Assembly (NCBI GenBank): GCA_030248215.1
Contig: JASANG010002666.1
Span: 124,001 to 188,000, forward strand
Direction: 5' to 3'
Length of the DNA stretch: 64,000 bases
From: Enoplolaimus lenunculus
Lineage: Eukaryota > Nematoda > Enoplea > Enoplida > Thoracostomopsidae
The notes beneath the pieces are model-generated. The model was not told where the DNA came from. It did not search any database and saw only the letters and a program-made list of their open reading frames with translations. A program made the position numbers and the translations under genes. How positions within the stretch are numbered: the stretch's first letter is position 1; the number at the start of each line of letters is the position of its first letter. Positions 12,493-24,575 of the stretch are shown piece after piece.

Positions 12493-13606
12493 CAGCTATA
12501 TTAGACAAAATACTTGTAGCCGCTAAGTCAGTTAAATATATTAGCTAAAATACTTGTAGCCGCTAAGTCAGCTAAATATATTAGCTAAAATACTTGTAGC
12601 CGCTAAGTCAGCTAAATATATTAGCTAAAATACTTGTAGCAGCTAAGTCAGCTAAATATATTACCTAAAATACTTGTAGCCGCTAAGTCAGCTAAATATA
12701 TTACCTAAAATACTTGTAGCCGCTAAGTCAGCTAAATATATTACCTAAAATACTTGTAGCCGCTAAGTCAGCTAAATATATTACCTAAAATACTTGTAGC
12801 CGCTAAGTCAGCTAAAAATATTGCCTAAAATACTTGTAGCCGCTAAGTCAGCTAAATATATTACCTAAAATACTTGTAGGCGCTAAGTCAGCTAAATATA
12901 TTAGCCAAAATACATGTAGCCGCTAAGTCAGCTAAATATATTACCTAAAATACTTGTAGCCGCTAAGTCAGCTAAATATATTAGCCAAAATACATGCAGC
13001 CGCTAAGTCAGCTAAATATATTAGCCAAAATACACGTAGCCGCTAACTCAGCTAAAAATATCACCTAAAATACTTGTAGCCGCTAAGTCAGCTAAATATA
13101 TTACCTAAAATACTTGTAGCCGCTAAGTCAGCTAAATATATTACCTAAAATACTTGTAGCCGCTAAGTCAGCTAAATATATTAGCCAAAATACTTGTAGC
13201 CGCTAAGTCAGCTAAATATATTACCTAAAATACTTGTAGCCGCTAAGTCAGCTAAATATATTACCTAAAATACTTGTAGCCGCTAAGTCAGCTAAATATA
13301 TTACCTAAAATACTTGTAGCCGCTAAGTCAGCTAAATATATTACCTAAAATACTTGTAGCCGCTAAGTCAGCTAAATATATTAGCCAAAATACATGCAGC
13401 CGCTAAGTCAGCTAAATATATTACCTAAAATACTTGTAGCCGCTAAGTCAACTAAATATATTACCTAAAATACTTGTAGCCGCTAAGTCAGCTAAATATA
13501 TTACCTAAAATACTTGTAGCCGCTAATTCAGCCAAATATATTAGCCGAAATACTTGTAGCCGCTAAGTTCAGCTAAATATATTTGCTAAAACTTGTAGCC
13601 ACTAAA
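12493..13606. repeat. Satellite array of 40-bp units, about 28 copies
   Basis: Each unit contains CGCTAAGTCAGCTAAATATA and TTACCTAAAATACTTGTAGC. The register stays exactly 40 bp to about 13565. Variants (TTAGCC with TACATGCAGC) recur together in scattered units. The edges are diverged copies. Confidence 0.95.
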
Positions 13607-14305
13607 ATAAAGTGATGGGAATCCCACCTTAGTCGAGCACGGGATATTTAAACATGGTTTTTGCATTAATCATCGACGAGGTTTTCAAAAACACTTTCGA
13701 ACTTCATCACCAACTCTAAACACCAGGTATAGTTTGTACTAACGGATCCAGAGGAAGCGTGAGAAAAGACAGTGGGCGTACGCCCCTCGTCAGAAAATTT
13801 TTTGGTGATAAAATGGTACGGTCCCAATCTTACAATTTTTCCCTTTAGAAAATAAGCACACAATAGCATTCCGTAAGAATTGCGTGTTTCACAACTTTTG
13901 CCAGTCCGCCAGCAGAAAAGTTTGGATCCGCCGGCTGAAATTTTTGGATCCGCCGCTAGTACAACGGACTCTTATTTACGCACCCTCTAATTCGGATCAC
14001 TACAGTATTGTATTCCTATTAACTTGGTCTATACTATATTTTACTGTTCATTTAAAATATATTTCAAAATAACTGCCAGATGTGGGCCGTCGTATAACAT
14101 CCCACGTCCATGAAGCGGAAGTTTGCAGTAAATAATACGTTTTCGACGACGCTAAAATATAATTTGTATGTACGAGGTGTTACACATCCCTATCATATTA
14201 GACGGTCCAAGGACATTCTAGGGTATCCGCTATGGTATTTTGGGATACAATGGTCTGGCTTAAAATAAAAACTTGTGGACACAAGTCAATACCAATATGC
14301 ACAAC

Positions 14306-14504
14306 GGGCCGTAACAGTAGTATAAGCGTAAGTCTAAGCATAAGCGTAAGAATGAGCTTATACCTACGCCTAAGCATAAGCGTTTGAATGAGCTTATGTC
14401 TAAGCCTAAGCGTAACTTTAACCAAAAAAAATTACACTAAAGCTTAAGCTTACTCTATTGTAGTCCCGCAGAAAAACGTTCCGACCCTGAACTTTATTTG
14501 GGCC
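14306..14504. mobile_element. Family A hairpin element
   Basis: Right end GAAAAACGTTCCGACCCTGA then GGGCCC; interior CCTAAGC and CATAAGC tracts. The left end is diverged. Confidence 0.6.
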
Positions 14505-14687
14505 CATATCAGGAAGTAGGTTTGCAAAATTGCAGAAAACAGGTTTAGTTCTATTTGATATACATTTGTTTCGAAATCCTTAAGTAGTTTTTGCAAAATT
14601 TTGCAGAAGAAGTCGAGATGATTTTTTCGTTCTAAGTATCTGTTTACCGTGCATTTTTAGCGCAATATTTGCAACGGTATTACAACA

Positions 14688-15050
14688 ATTCGTTGCCCGA
14701 CAACTTGTAAACACAAAATGACATCTTTTGCCCATTATTTTATGCTTAGATTTAGAATTATGTTTTGGACTGTACTCTGAATTAGGATTACCTTTTCGAT
14801 TATACGTAGGCTGGCCCATGTTACATTACGGGGCGTTCAGGTTTCTGGTGGGTGTATAAAAGAGTAAGTTTAGATTCTAGATTACATTTTTTTGCTTAGG
14901 CTTAGGGATAGGCTTAGTAAAACATTTTTGCAACGCTTAGGTTTAGGTTTAGGCTTAGGAATACGGTTAATCTACTGTTATGCCTCTAAAAGTAACAGTG
15001 GCCCGTAGGCTTAATGTTTTGTCAGACGATATGTTGTCGGGCGACGAATT
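14688..15050. mobile_element. Family M element, split by a family B copy
   Basis: Left end CAATTCGTTGCCCGACAACT, right end TGTTGTCGGGCGACGAATT, in inverted orientation. A family B copy sits inside at 14813-15004. Confidence 0.55.
14813..15004. mobile_element. Family B hairpin element nested in family M
   Basis: Left end GGCCCATGTTACATTACGGG, right end TGCCTCTAAAAGTAACAGTG; interior with ATTCTAGATTACATTTTTTT and TTAGGCTTAGG. Confidence 0.7.
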
Positions 15051-15312
15051 TGTGTTTGATTTGTTTGCAAGGCTTTAACGTATGATTTAGTATATCATAT
15101 GTCCACTATTCAATAGTTATGTTTTGGTTACGTAATTAATAGTAGTAAATAATTGATATGTTTGAGGTTTTGGTACCTATCATGATGGTGTATTGACCTT
15201 GGGGTATCATGCATTATACCCAGTACCGTTTCAAAGGACAGTTCACCGGGAAAGAGAATTGAAACTCGTTGTGTAGCTTGCGTAATCAGGTTAAAATTTA
15301 ATGTGTCCGATA

Positions 15313-15579
15313 CACTGCGAAATATGGTGAGTCAAATTGACTGTATGCGAAATAGGTTTTTCCGGGCTATACCAATTTTGTTTATTAAAATGTATCCGAA
15401 ATAGGCTGTTCTGGACTATGCAAAATTTGTTAAAATTCGACTGCGCCAAATCAAATTCAACTCACCGGAGTTGCTCAGTGAGTCGAATTTGACTGGTGGA
15501 GTCGAATTTGACTCAGTTTGTGTACACCGGAAAAGCCTATTTCAGATAGAGTCAATTTGACTCACCATTTTTCACAGTG
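15313..15579. mobile_element. Family H palindromic element
   Basis: Begins CACTGCGAAATATGGTGAGT and ends in its near complement, flanked by TA on both sides. The interior repeats GAGTCAAATTTGACTC-like palindromes. Non-coding foldback element of mariner-like target choice. Confidence 0.75.
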
Positions 15580-15605
15580 TACGTTTCACATCTTTTGTTG
15601 TTTTC

Positions 15606-15815
15606 TTGGAATGTTGCGGCTCAAATGGCGATTGTCAGAACGGTAGCCAGTTCACATTGCTAGAAGGGTCTAAAAATTTCAAAATCGACATACAAGTATT
15701 TTCGTTGTCTTACAAGCAAACTTTGAAAATTTCTATGGGAGGGGGCAAAATTGTTGAAGGTGCCTCAGCCTACTTTGCTTCGCCTCCGGGTACGGGGCCG
15801 TTAGTGGGTTCCTTT
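15606..15815. mobile_element. Family E-like remnant
   Basis: The stretch from GCTAGAAGGGTCTAAAAATT to CTACTTTGCTTCGCCTCC resembles the long family E copy at 33233-33412. The 100-codon open frame here is therefore not taken as a gene. Confidence 0.4.
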
Positions 15816-16157
15816 CAAGTTGGCAAAAATTTGTCTTGCCTATGTCACAATGTGCTGGTTTACTCAAACTACAACATTACTTTCACAGACTTTTTGTATT
15901 TTTCCTAAGTGTAACGTTAAGGGTTAGGGTTAAGCTTAGGATAAGGCTTGCGCATACTTGGTAAAAAATGAGCAGGGGTAATTCGGTCTTCTGGCTTGCA
16001 ATACAACTGTCCGGTGGGTCGGTTAGAAGATGGCTCCTTCCGCAAAATGAAGAATCTTGGTTATGTAATTATGTTTCTAAAGTCAGCAGTGAGCCGATTT
16101 ATTATCAAAATGCAAGAGCCAAATTTCACTACCAGCCTAGCTCTGAACCTCTATTGG

Positions 16158-16352
16158 CAGGGCCGGAGCAACCACCCCCATACCCCGATTTGGGGGCCCA
16201 CCCTTAAAGGGGCTACCACCCTAACCGGTTGAAACAAAAGCCGCTTGTTTCAAAATGCGCCTGGCTTCTCGCTCGCTTCGCTCACGAGTTATGGGACCTC
16301 CACTCTGAAATTTGGGGAGAGCCCCCACCGATACCTGCTCCGGCGCTGTCTA
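16158..16352. mobile_element. Family F element
   Basis: Left end CAGGGCCGGAGCAACCACCC, right end ACCTGCTCCGGCGCTG, inverted. It contains CCTAACCGGTTGAAAC, shared with copies at 17882 and 28855. Confidence 0.65.
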
Positions 16353-16891
16353 TCGGTCCCTAACTGTTCACAAATTATGCGACCGTCCCTAGACATTATT
16401 AACAACATGTAACAAATGCAATGTGTTTCAATTGCAATTTTAACAATTATTGCATTTTTGCAGCTTGCGAATATGCGTTTGCATACTGCACACCGCACGA
16501 CTGCACAATTTGTAACGAAATAGACAGTAATTAGCCTAGAATTCGATACAAATAAATATAAACGCGTCGTTGTTGTTGCGTTTCATGATCATTGTATCTG
16601 CATAGAGATATATGTTAAGTTCGGTGTGAGTGAAACTATTACTTAAATCGATTTTGAAGTATGCGTTAGTTTGTCGGGGGAACTTTTTGTTCTTAAATTA
16701 ATGTTTCTTGCACTAAAAAATGCGGCAAGTCATACCTCAGATGTACAGAATTTGCCGTTTTTAACTAAATTTGATTGCAGTGAAGTTCATTTTTCTCAGT
16801 TTTGTTAATATTCAAAATTTCATTCAGTTTCAAATTAGGTTTCATTCAGAGACGAGTCAAGTTTGCCTTCCGTTCAGTCAGAATGACTCTA

Positions 16892-17300
16892 ATCTGCGTC
16901 CATATTCTCAAATGTGTATAGTAACTATCATCAGTTATTAATCGGTTTGAAAACTCACTAACAATTGCCAGTGCCAGCGGAAGCATCCACCAAACCCCCC
17001 AATTGGGGGGCTACTCTTGGAGGGCCCCATTTTGGCAAACTAAAAAATTTTTTCGCTGACCGCGAAGTTATAGAGTTGTAAAACATTTTTTGGGGCGAAT
17101 CTCTTTCGGGGGTCCGACTATTGCAACGCCGTCCCTGACTATTGCAGGACTAACTCAAAATTGATACAGGAATAGAGCAAATATACAAATAAAGGTGCTG
17201 AATTTTGAGCTTTAGCATTCACTGGTTTAAAAGTTTGCATACCTATCACTATTTACTAGGGATAGGTGCTACACACATTTGAGAATACAGGTCCTGATAA
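16892..17300. mobile_element. Family I element with nested family F copy
   Basis: Left end CATATTCTCAAATGTGTATA, right end TGCTACACACATTTGAGAAT, inverted. A family F-like segment (CAGTGCCAGCGGAAGC... to about 17135) lies inside. Confidence 0.6.
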
Positions 17301-17645
17301 AAACGCTAAATCTTCGACTATTTTAATGTTTTCTGGCGTCGTTCGGTGCCGAACTAGGAATGTTTACACGGTATTCACCCGTCGAACAATGAAATATCAA
17401 AGGCTTGTGAACAAAAATGACATCGGGGTGTACCGCATGCGTCCCCCCTTCGGTTCGAGATGTGAAGATTTACATCAGCCTTTACCTAAAATATGTGTTT
17501 TTAGCAGCTACTTGAGCACAAAATGTTCCAAAAGTTCCGCGGTTTGTCTAAGATCCGGCGTTTCGGAACTCGGTAAAAAGGGTCCGACCGACAAACTTTG
17601 CATCCGTCTCTATGTTAGCTATTTGAGCTTTTTAGTGTGGGGGCT

Positions 17646-17820
17646 CAATGGCGGATCCATGGGGGGCCACCCCGGCCGTGACCCCCCTCCCCAACAGCAT
17701 CTCGACAAAAATTATATAGCAATTTTGTGACAATAGTTCGTTGTTTTAGTATGGGTCAAAAGTAAGTTTATTACCTGTGAAATTTTGGCCCCCCATTTTG
17801 AGATCCTGGATCCGCCACTG
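17646..17820. mobile_element. Family D element, complete
   Basis: Ends CAATGGCGGATCCATGGGG and GATCCTGGATCCGCCACTG, inverted, 175 bp. It is the uninterrupted reference for the composite at 35640-36008. Confidence 0.75.
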
Positions 17821-17881
17821 TGGGGGATACCCCTATCTTGCCCGGTCCGGCAGTGAGTCAGGGACGCAGCTGGGACGCTAT

Positions 17882-18007
17882 CAGTGCCGGAGCAGGCAGG
17901 TGTGGCCCCCCAAAAGACGCAATTTAAAACTTGAGCGGTTTTTGTTTCAACCGGTTAGGGTGAGACCCCTGAAATTGGGGGTATAGGGGGTGGCAGTTCC
18001 GGCCGTG
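17882..18007. mobile_element. Family F element
   Basis: Left end CAGTGCCGGAGCAGGCAGG, right part GGGGGTATAGGGGGTGGCAG and TTCCGGCCGTGG. Confidence 0.6.
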
Positions 18008-18171
18008 GATGCTATCTGATTGAAGTGGAGGAATTAACTTTAGTTAGAGGTTTTTTGCGAGTGACAAACATTTTTCGTTCTCTCATATTGCCAACAAATT
18101 ACATTCTAAAGTGTATATTTTGGTTTAACGCGGCTGCAAAAAGACAAGAAAAGATACATCACAAATATCTT

Positions 18172-18650
18172 CGTTGTTTACGTAAGTAAGTAAGTAAAGT
18201 ATGTAAGTGTAAGAACAATTGATGTTTGGAACTCACTTGGTGAAACTGTGTTATCCCCAACGGTCCCGGTTTTTAAGAATAGCCAAACCGAAGTTGATTT
18301 AACTAAATTCCTCAAATTCGACCCAAACTTAGGTTAGATATTAATAGTGGCCGTTGTTTACGTAAGTAAGTAAGTAAAGTATGTAAGTGTAAGAACAATT
18401 GATGTTTGGAATTCACTTGGTGAAATTGTGTTATCCCCTACGGTCTCGGTTTTCAAGAATAGCCTAACCAAAGTTGATTTAACCAAATTCCTCAAATTCG
18501 ATCGAAACTTAGGTTAGATATTAATAGTGGATTTCGTTGTGTTTCTAGCCTTAATTGTATTGAGCACCAACGCTTTTGTTTCGTTTTGTGTATTTGTTAT
18601 TTTTACATGTATTTCATTAGTTACTGCTCAATAAACAAATACAAGTGTTT
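18172..18650 (+). repeat. Dispersed repeat copy 2 with hydrophobic short frame
   Basis: Two tandem units of 180 bp (each from CGTTGTTTACGTAAGTAAGT) are followed by a frame from 18527 to the TAA at 18632-18634 reading VDFVVFLALIVLSTNAFVSF. It matches copy 1 (492-963, inverted) in unit order and peptide, but begins GTG rather than ATG. Confidence 0.65.
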
Positions 18651-19169
18651 ATTACTGGCATCGTCAGACAGCTCACCAGGTCGGATCAGGCTTCGGTCTG
18701 CCATCATTCTCCTCCTGCTAATGAAGACAAATCTTACTGAAATCAGATTGCCAGTTATACGCATACACGTCCCTGATTTGTTGTATAAACCTCTGGTTTT
18801 CAGTCTATTAACAGGTATAGCAACAATACTTGCTGGCCGGAAATGAGCGCTGTCGATAGCAACAGCATCAAGAATAAATGAGTGCAAACGGTAGCAAATT
18901 GGAATATTTATACGTGAGACAGCAAAAATGGTCAAAAATGCAAAATGTTTTAAATACAACATTTGAACGTTGAGAATTTGGCCGTTTTTAGTGCAATAAT
19001 TTTGTTATTTTAGAATTTTAACATATAAATATGATATTGCTAGTAAAATTACATTTCTTATATTTTCACTATTTTGGATCGCGTTTCAGCGTAAATGGTC
19101 ACTATTACGTTTCGTAGGCCGCGGTTTATCCAAGCGTGAATTAGCGAATTTTTTTCTGTAAGGTTTGTG
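18651..19169. other. Intergenic stretch, no gene accepted
   Basis: A 113-codon minus-strand frame (18621-18962) overlaps the repeat. It shows no domain, so no gene is called. Confidence 0.3.
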
Positions 19170-19338
19170 TGGCATCGGGTCCAAAGCCAAGGGGGGCCCA
19201 GGGGCCTTTGGCCCCTCTCGAAAAATTTCGGCCCCCTATAGAAGATGTTCAGCCTTGTTTGTAAGTCTTGGAAAACCTCTAAATGCCCCTCCTGAAAAGT
19301 TCTTAGCCCCTCCTTAGCAAGGTGAGCTGGCTACGGGC
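19170..19338. mobile_element. Family E element
   Basis: Body with GCCCCTCTCGAAAAATTTCG and the right end TTAGCAAGGTGAGCTGGCTA. Confidence 0.6.
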
Positions 19339-21939
19339 ATATGTGACATTCGTTGAACTAAGTGTGGATGATGCTTTTCGGATCAGAGTGTGCAATTTCT
19401 TGGGGTTCTATATGGTACCAAATGTACCGTCGGGCATTCCATTTTTGCCCGACCCCCCTCAATTGAAGGGATAGTCACCGCTAAAACCACATAGTACACT
19501 GATGAGTTAAGAATATAATCCGAGCGACTAGAGCTAAAACTAAAAATATTAGTAGAACGTACCCCGCTGAATAAGATCGGACGGCCAAAAACGCAGCGCT
19601 CGATGGGTCCATTCTTTACTACACAGAATCTATCCAGTTGCATACTCTTGGCATAGCGTAATCATCCACTCTTGATTTAACCAATCCAAGTGAGAGGGGT
19701 CCTTTGTGATCGACCGCAGCGAGTGAGAAAATTTGTTTTGCCAGAATTTTTTTAAATTCGTTAAACATGACGTGTCAATACTGTGCGGCTGCGTGCATGA
19801 GCCGCTGTGTCATATATATTTAAATTATTAAATATTATCATTTTTAGTATTTTATGCTTGACTGGTTTCAAAAATGTTGTTTATTGGTTTCATGTAAAAC
19901 AACGAAAATTAACAGCTTTTCATTTTCAAAACTACGGGCATTGAAATATTAATTTTATCAGTAAAACATTTTAAAAGTCGATTAAAATTCAAAAATTCAA
20001 AAACTTTTTGTTCATTTCGATTTTTGTCAATAAGACCGTAACTTTGGGGCGCGGGGGGGGGGGGCGGGCGAGCAGCACCACCGTCCCCTATTACACATAT
20101 TTGCCTCTGCCCTGGTCAAATATTTTTTCAGCTGCCTCACACACGAAATCAAACGTTAGAATGATTTTCCATACGTATCTTTAGAAATGGTCTTGTCCTC
20201 TCAGTTAATATTTTGTTAATTTGGTACTGTTTGTAACTTAAAACGAGACGATGATTTGTGTAAATTTTTCAAAAACTAAAAAATCTTCATTTTTTTAGAA
20301 AAAATACACTTAATATAAGAATTTAAGATATTTTGAACTTAATAATTTTGAAGTTAAGTATAGTCTCAGGCCACCATTTCAGCAATGTAAACGGTGGTTA
20401 TGATTAGGATTGTACGTAATGTTATAAATTAATGATTACATATTTTGCTAATTAAGACAATATATTTAGTATTAAGTTTTAGTCAACATTTCAATGTATT
20501 CTTTTTTTAATTTGATCAGAACGGCATCTGTGACTTTCAAGTTAAATACTCATCTCTCCATAGAAATACATATAATAGCAATGCACAGGTTTTATAAGCT
20601 TAATATTAATATAAAGGCTTCCGAGCGAGCAAGAACGGATATTTGGAATTCAGAATGAACCGCATAAGTGTCTTTTTTTCGTTTTTCTTGAAAATTTCGA
20701 AACAACAATATTCATATTCGCGTCTGCGAACGCCTTGATGTTCATAAATTGTAGCGTTTCCAAACGTTAATTTTTTGCGATACTGAAGTCCATATTGTAC
20801 CGCACCGATGCAAATCTGTATTAATTAAAGCAGAAATGCCAGGTATTTTGTGCAATGTTCCAGCATTTACTTTGTTTACAATATTTCCTTAGACCAGAAC
20901 CGTGATTGTTCTGTGAAAAGAAACTTTGCATGCAGATTGTTGTACATTCGCTACGGTTTGCGTATTGCGCAAATCTGGCGGACTAATTATTAATGAAAAC
21001 GCATTAGGTTACGTATCGATTGTTGTTGCGTAGCGTTTGAGCGTTTTAAATATTGAACAAATTTTAATTTTTTTGTCAAATTAACGTTTTATATTTTAAT
21101 AAATTAAGAAGACAAATGAACTATTTTTCATGGTCAGTTGTTCTCTTTCAATCTGATGCACTATTTGAGTTATTTAACGCGATAAAAAACACATTTGCAG
21201 CTGCAAAATTTATTCATTTGTCGATTTTTTCGTCTATTTAAATGTAAAAGTAAAAAAGATTTACTCTTATTTTTGAGAACTTTCGTTATAGATTTACAAA
21301 GATCAAAAATGCCGAATTAAGTTAGCGTTACTCTCTGGCTTTAGGCGTTTAGTATTGTTTAACCGGATGTCCGTTTCCAGTTTTCGTTAACAATTCGTTT
21401 CCGGTTTCGTTCCGTTTTGACGGTAAAAAATTTTGCATACCAATAAACGTAATATTTTACACGAAAAAATAGTAAACTTCAGTCCGTTCGCCGCTGCCCA
21501 CCTGCCGACTGCTGTGCTACTGAAAATTAGTTGACAATATATCGGTACTATACTGCGCACAGTTCGCCTTATCTCACTTTGTTCATTTTGCAATCTTCAA
21601 GCATGCATGCACACATTACAAATATATGCAATTGCACATACTGCACATGCATTTTTGCAATACCATAGCTTCAAGGTTATTGCTTTAACGTTTGTTTACA
21701 AATTAACAATACCTCCCACCCACCACCCCCCAAGACTGCTTCTCACCCCAATATTTTAATTCTGCCCCTTCTCGAATATTTCTCGCCCCTGCCCTGCAAT
21801 CACGTATTTGCAAGACTTAGGATCACGGTTTTAAAATTTTCGACTGTACGTGTATGTTGTTTTACTGCTGTAATCAATAAAATGTTTCAAAATTAGTTAT
21901 TTTAAAGTTAAGCAGCACGATATAGAGTCGTTCACATTT
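19339..21939. other. AT-rich intergenic stretch
   Basis: A poly-G run lies at about 20050-20065. Otherwise no gene, no clear repeat family and no RNA gene that I can support. Confidence 0.4.
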
Positions 21940-22015
21940 GCTGCGGATGTGGTGGATTCGAACCCACGACGTACGGATTACGGATCGGCTGCTCTAACCG
22001 CTGAGCTACGCAGCC
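21940..22015 (-). tRNA. tRNA-like sequence, Thr(CGU)-like, probably pseudo
   Basis: On the minus strand GCTCAGCGGTTAGAGC forms a good D arm and GTGGGTTCGAATCCAC a B-box region. The anticodon loop reads TCCGTAA (CGT). Position 33 is C rather than U, the T stem is one base short and the acceptor arms do not pair well. This may be a pseudogene or SINE head. Confidence 0.45.
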
Positions 22016-22859
22016 ATGCAAACCGTTCGCTACAATGGCTCTCTCTCATTCGACTAACAGTCAAATTTAAAATAATTAATACTCTTTTAAGTATAAATTT
22101 TAAAATAAATTGCGTTTCATTGAGTAAGGAGAGGGGGTCGGACGTCACACTAAATGAGTTCGAAGAAACGGATGTAGCCAAATCTTCACTTCCGGAGACA
22201 TTAGTTTTGAAAAAATGGTAAGTGAGCATAGGCGAGCAAAAAATATCAATTTAAGTTTTCGACTACAACTGTTTTGACGAAACTTTGATAGGTACTACAG
22301 GCGGGACTAACCGAATAATTTAGTACCGTATTTTTCAACCGCGGAATTTTCCAAGTTAGATTTAAGTAGTACATGTACTATTTGTAGCTACCTATATTTG
22401 GGCGTATTGCATACGTTCAATGATTATGACAACTTGGCTTTAACGTTGGTACTAAATGTATATATTCACATGCTTTCGATTTAAATAAACTTCTTGCTTT
22501 TGAAAATATTTGTTTTCAATTCATAAAATGCAATTAAGTATATATTTCAGCACTGTTTCATTGTACAGTGTGACAATTTGTATATTTTGAAATCATCAAA
22601 GAAAAACTTCAATTAACCCACGGTAAAAATATTTAATTGATATTTTAAACGGACTTTTAAGCATCAATGAATGTTTCGCACCCTCAGGAACCATTTCGTC
22701 CCCCCAATACAATCAATTTGAGTCCCTCTTATAGTATCGTTTGTAGTTTTTGTCCCCATATAACTAAGGGTGGAACTTTAATTGATACCTTAAAGGAGTA
22801 TCTGTAATGAATTGTATTGGGGTAACTAATTAAACCCTTTAATTGATACGCTCGAAAGG

Positions 22860-23120
22860 GAATTTTGGGGGAACATTATTTGATATTTAAGGGGGACTTT
22901 AATTGATATTTTAGGGGGGACCTTTGATATTTTAGGGGGAAATTTAATTGATATTTTAGGGGGGAACTTTGATATTTTAGGGGGGAATTTTAATTGATAT
23001 TTTAGGAGGGAACTTTGATATTTTAGGGGGGAACTTTAATTGATATTTTAGGGGGAACTTTAATTCATATTTTAGGGGGGACTTTAATTGATATTTTAGT
23101 TGGGAACATTAATTGATCCA
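22860..23120. repeat. Irregular minisatellite, GATATTTTAGGGGG units
   Basis: About ten imperfect units of TTTAATTGATATTTTAGGGG with lengths of about 20-27 bp. Weaker versions reach back to about 22690. Confidence 0.8.
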
Positions 23121-23332
23121 AAACAATTATTTCGTCTCGAAACAGCTGACAGGGGTATGGGACTAACTGCATTAACCAATCGTCGTTCTCGAAAATCGCA
23201 AAATGTAGTCAACAATCTAAACGAATTTATGACAGTTTTTGTGGCTATCAAATTCTTGTCTGATTTTAATTTCTACTCGTATAGATTTATGCCATAGCTC
23301 GCTTGTTTGAAACCTATCGCTAACTGGCGCAA

Positions 23333-23563
23333 CTCGACCCATATTCTCAAATGCATGTAGCACCTATCATCAGTTAGTATTAATAGGTTTTCAAACTAAC
23401 GAACTGCTGTATTTGCAGATCTCAAAATTTGCACGGAAGTACAGTACATCGACTACAATAAATGTGTTGAATTTTATACCTCACCATTCCATGGTTCAAA
23501 AGTTACAAGACTTATTACCAACTGGAAATAGGTGCTACTACACATTTGAGAATACGGGTTCTT
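23333..23563. mobile_element. Family I element
   Basis: Left CATATTCTCAAATGCATGTA, right GCTACTACACATTTGAGAAT; interior GGTTTTCAAACTAACGAACT. About 230 bp, uninterrupted. Confidence 0.7.
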
Positions 23564-23639
23564 AAAGAATAAATATTAGCAGAGTGATAAGAATATCATT
23601 TCTTGATGGGGTAAGATTTTCTTACTTAAAATACTATTG

Positions 23640-23944
23640 AAATGTTGTCGGCCATGGTGAGGACAAACATGGCCATGGAGGCGCTACCCTGCTACTTTTT
23701 CGTAGTTGCTTATCGTCTGGTAATATGTGAGATGCAAATCTACGACCTTTCGTCTCCCAACAACTTGTCGCCCAACAGTGTTCTAAAAAGCCAATTAATA
23801 AATCTAAGCATAATCCTATGCGTAATCCGAATCCTAAGCCAAATCCCAACCGCATTGATGGGTGACAAATTGTCTCGCGAGTCGATGAAATTTCTCATTT
23901 ACAAACGCTCAGTCGACGAGCTGTCGGGCGACGAATTGTTGTGA
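23640..23944. mobile_element. Family M element
   Basis: Left TGTTGTCGGCCATGGTGAGG, right CTGTCGGGCGACGAATTGTT; CCTAAGCCAAATCCC inside. Open frames here lie within the element. Confidence 0.5.
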
Positions 23945-24225
23945 TACCACCATGAGATGCAGCTTTACGCAATATTTTCGCAACTGAACGTTGAAAATAT
24001 TGCGATGTTTTCACCAATCACACGCTAAATATGTAAATTGAGGTCGTTGGTTTTGAAGCAATTTTAAATTTTTATTGAGCAATAAAAAACGTTTTTATTT
24101 TAGAATTAAAATATTAAACAAATCTGACCTCAATTAAAGTTTAACTCTGTTGATACAGCGACGATGAGGCAATGACACCGCAAAGGTATCTGATGCACCC
24201 GAAAACTTCTTTCGAGGCTCGTCAA

Positions 24226-24575
24226 ACGTCTGTTCCTTTGGGAATTGGACTAATTTGCATATTTAAACCAGGATATCAGGACCATAGCTATGGCGCTAGC
24301 TCCTATAAGTTTGTCCCTTTGAGAATTGGACTAATTTGCATATTTAAACCATGATATCAGGACCATAGCTATGGCACTAGTTCCTCATGAGTTTGCCCCT
24401 TTGGGAATTGGACTAATTTGCATATTTAAACCAGGATATCAGGACCGTAGCCAGTTCATTTTGCTATGGCGCTAGCTCCTCATAAGTTTGTCCCTTTGGG
24501 AATTGGACTAATTTGCATATTTAAACCAGGATATCAGGACCGAAGCCAGTTCATCTTGCTATGGCGCTAAATATT
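24226..24575. repeat. Four-copy tandem repeat carrying ATTTGCAT
   Basis: Unit of about 81-95 bp, with CTTTGGGAATTGGACTAATT and ATTTAAACCAGGATATCAGG. ATTTGCAT falls at 24253, 24334, 24416 and 24511. The unit ends resemble family E terminal sequence (CGTAGCCAGTTCAT). Confidence 0.85.

Noticed and set aside
12493-13606. CRISPR-like array
   Set aside because: There are no unique spacers between repeats; it is a direct satellite in a eukaryotic sequence.
15606-15908. 100-codon frame on the + strand
   Set aside because: Most of it resembles a family E element; the remainder shows no domain.
17266-17730. 154-codon frame on the + strand
   Set aside because: It begins in the right end of a family I element and ends in family D; no domain is visible and codon use looks random.
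18621-18962. 113-codon frame on the minus strand
   Set aside because: It overlaps the dispersed repeat at 18172-18650 and matches nothing I recognise.
21940-22015. Working tRNA-Thr gene
   Set aside because: The D arm and B box are good, but the acceptor and T stems do not pair well and position 33 is not U, so it is listed as tRNA-like at low confidence.
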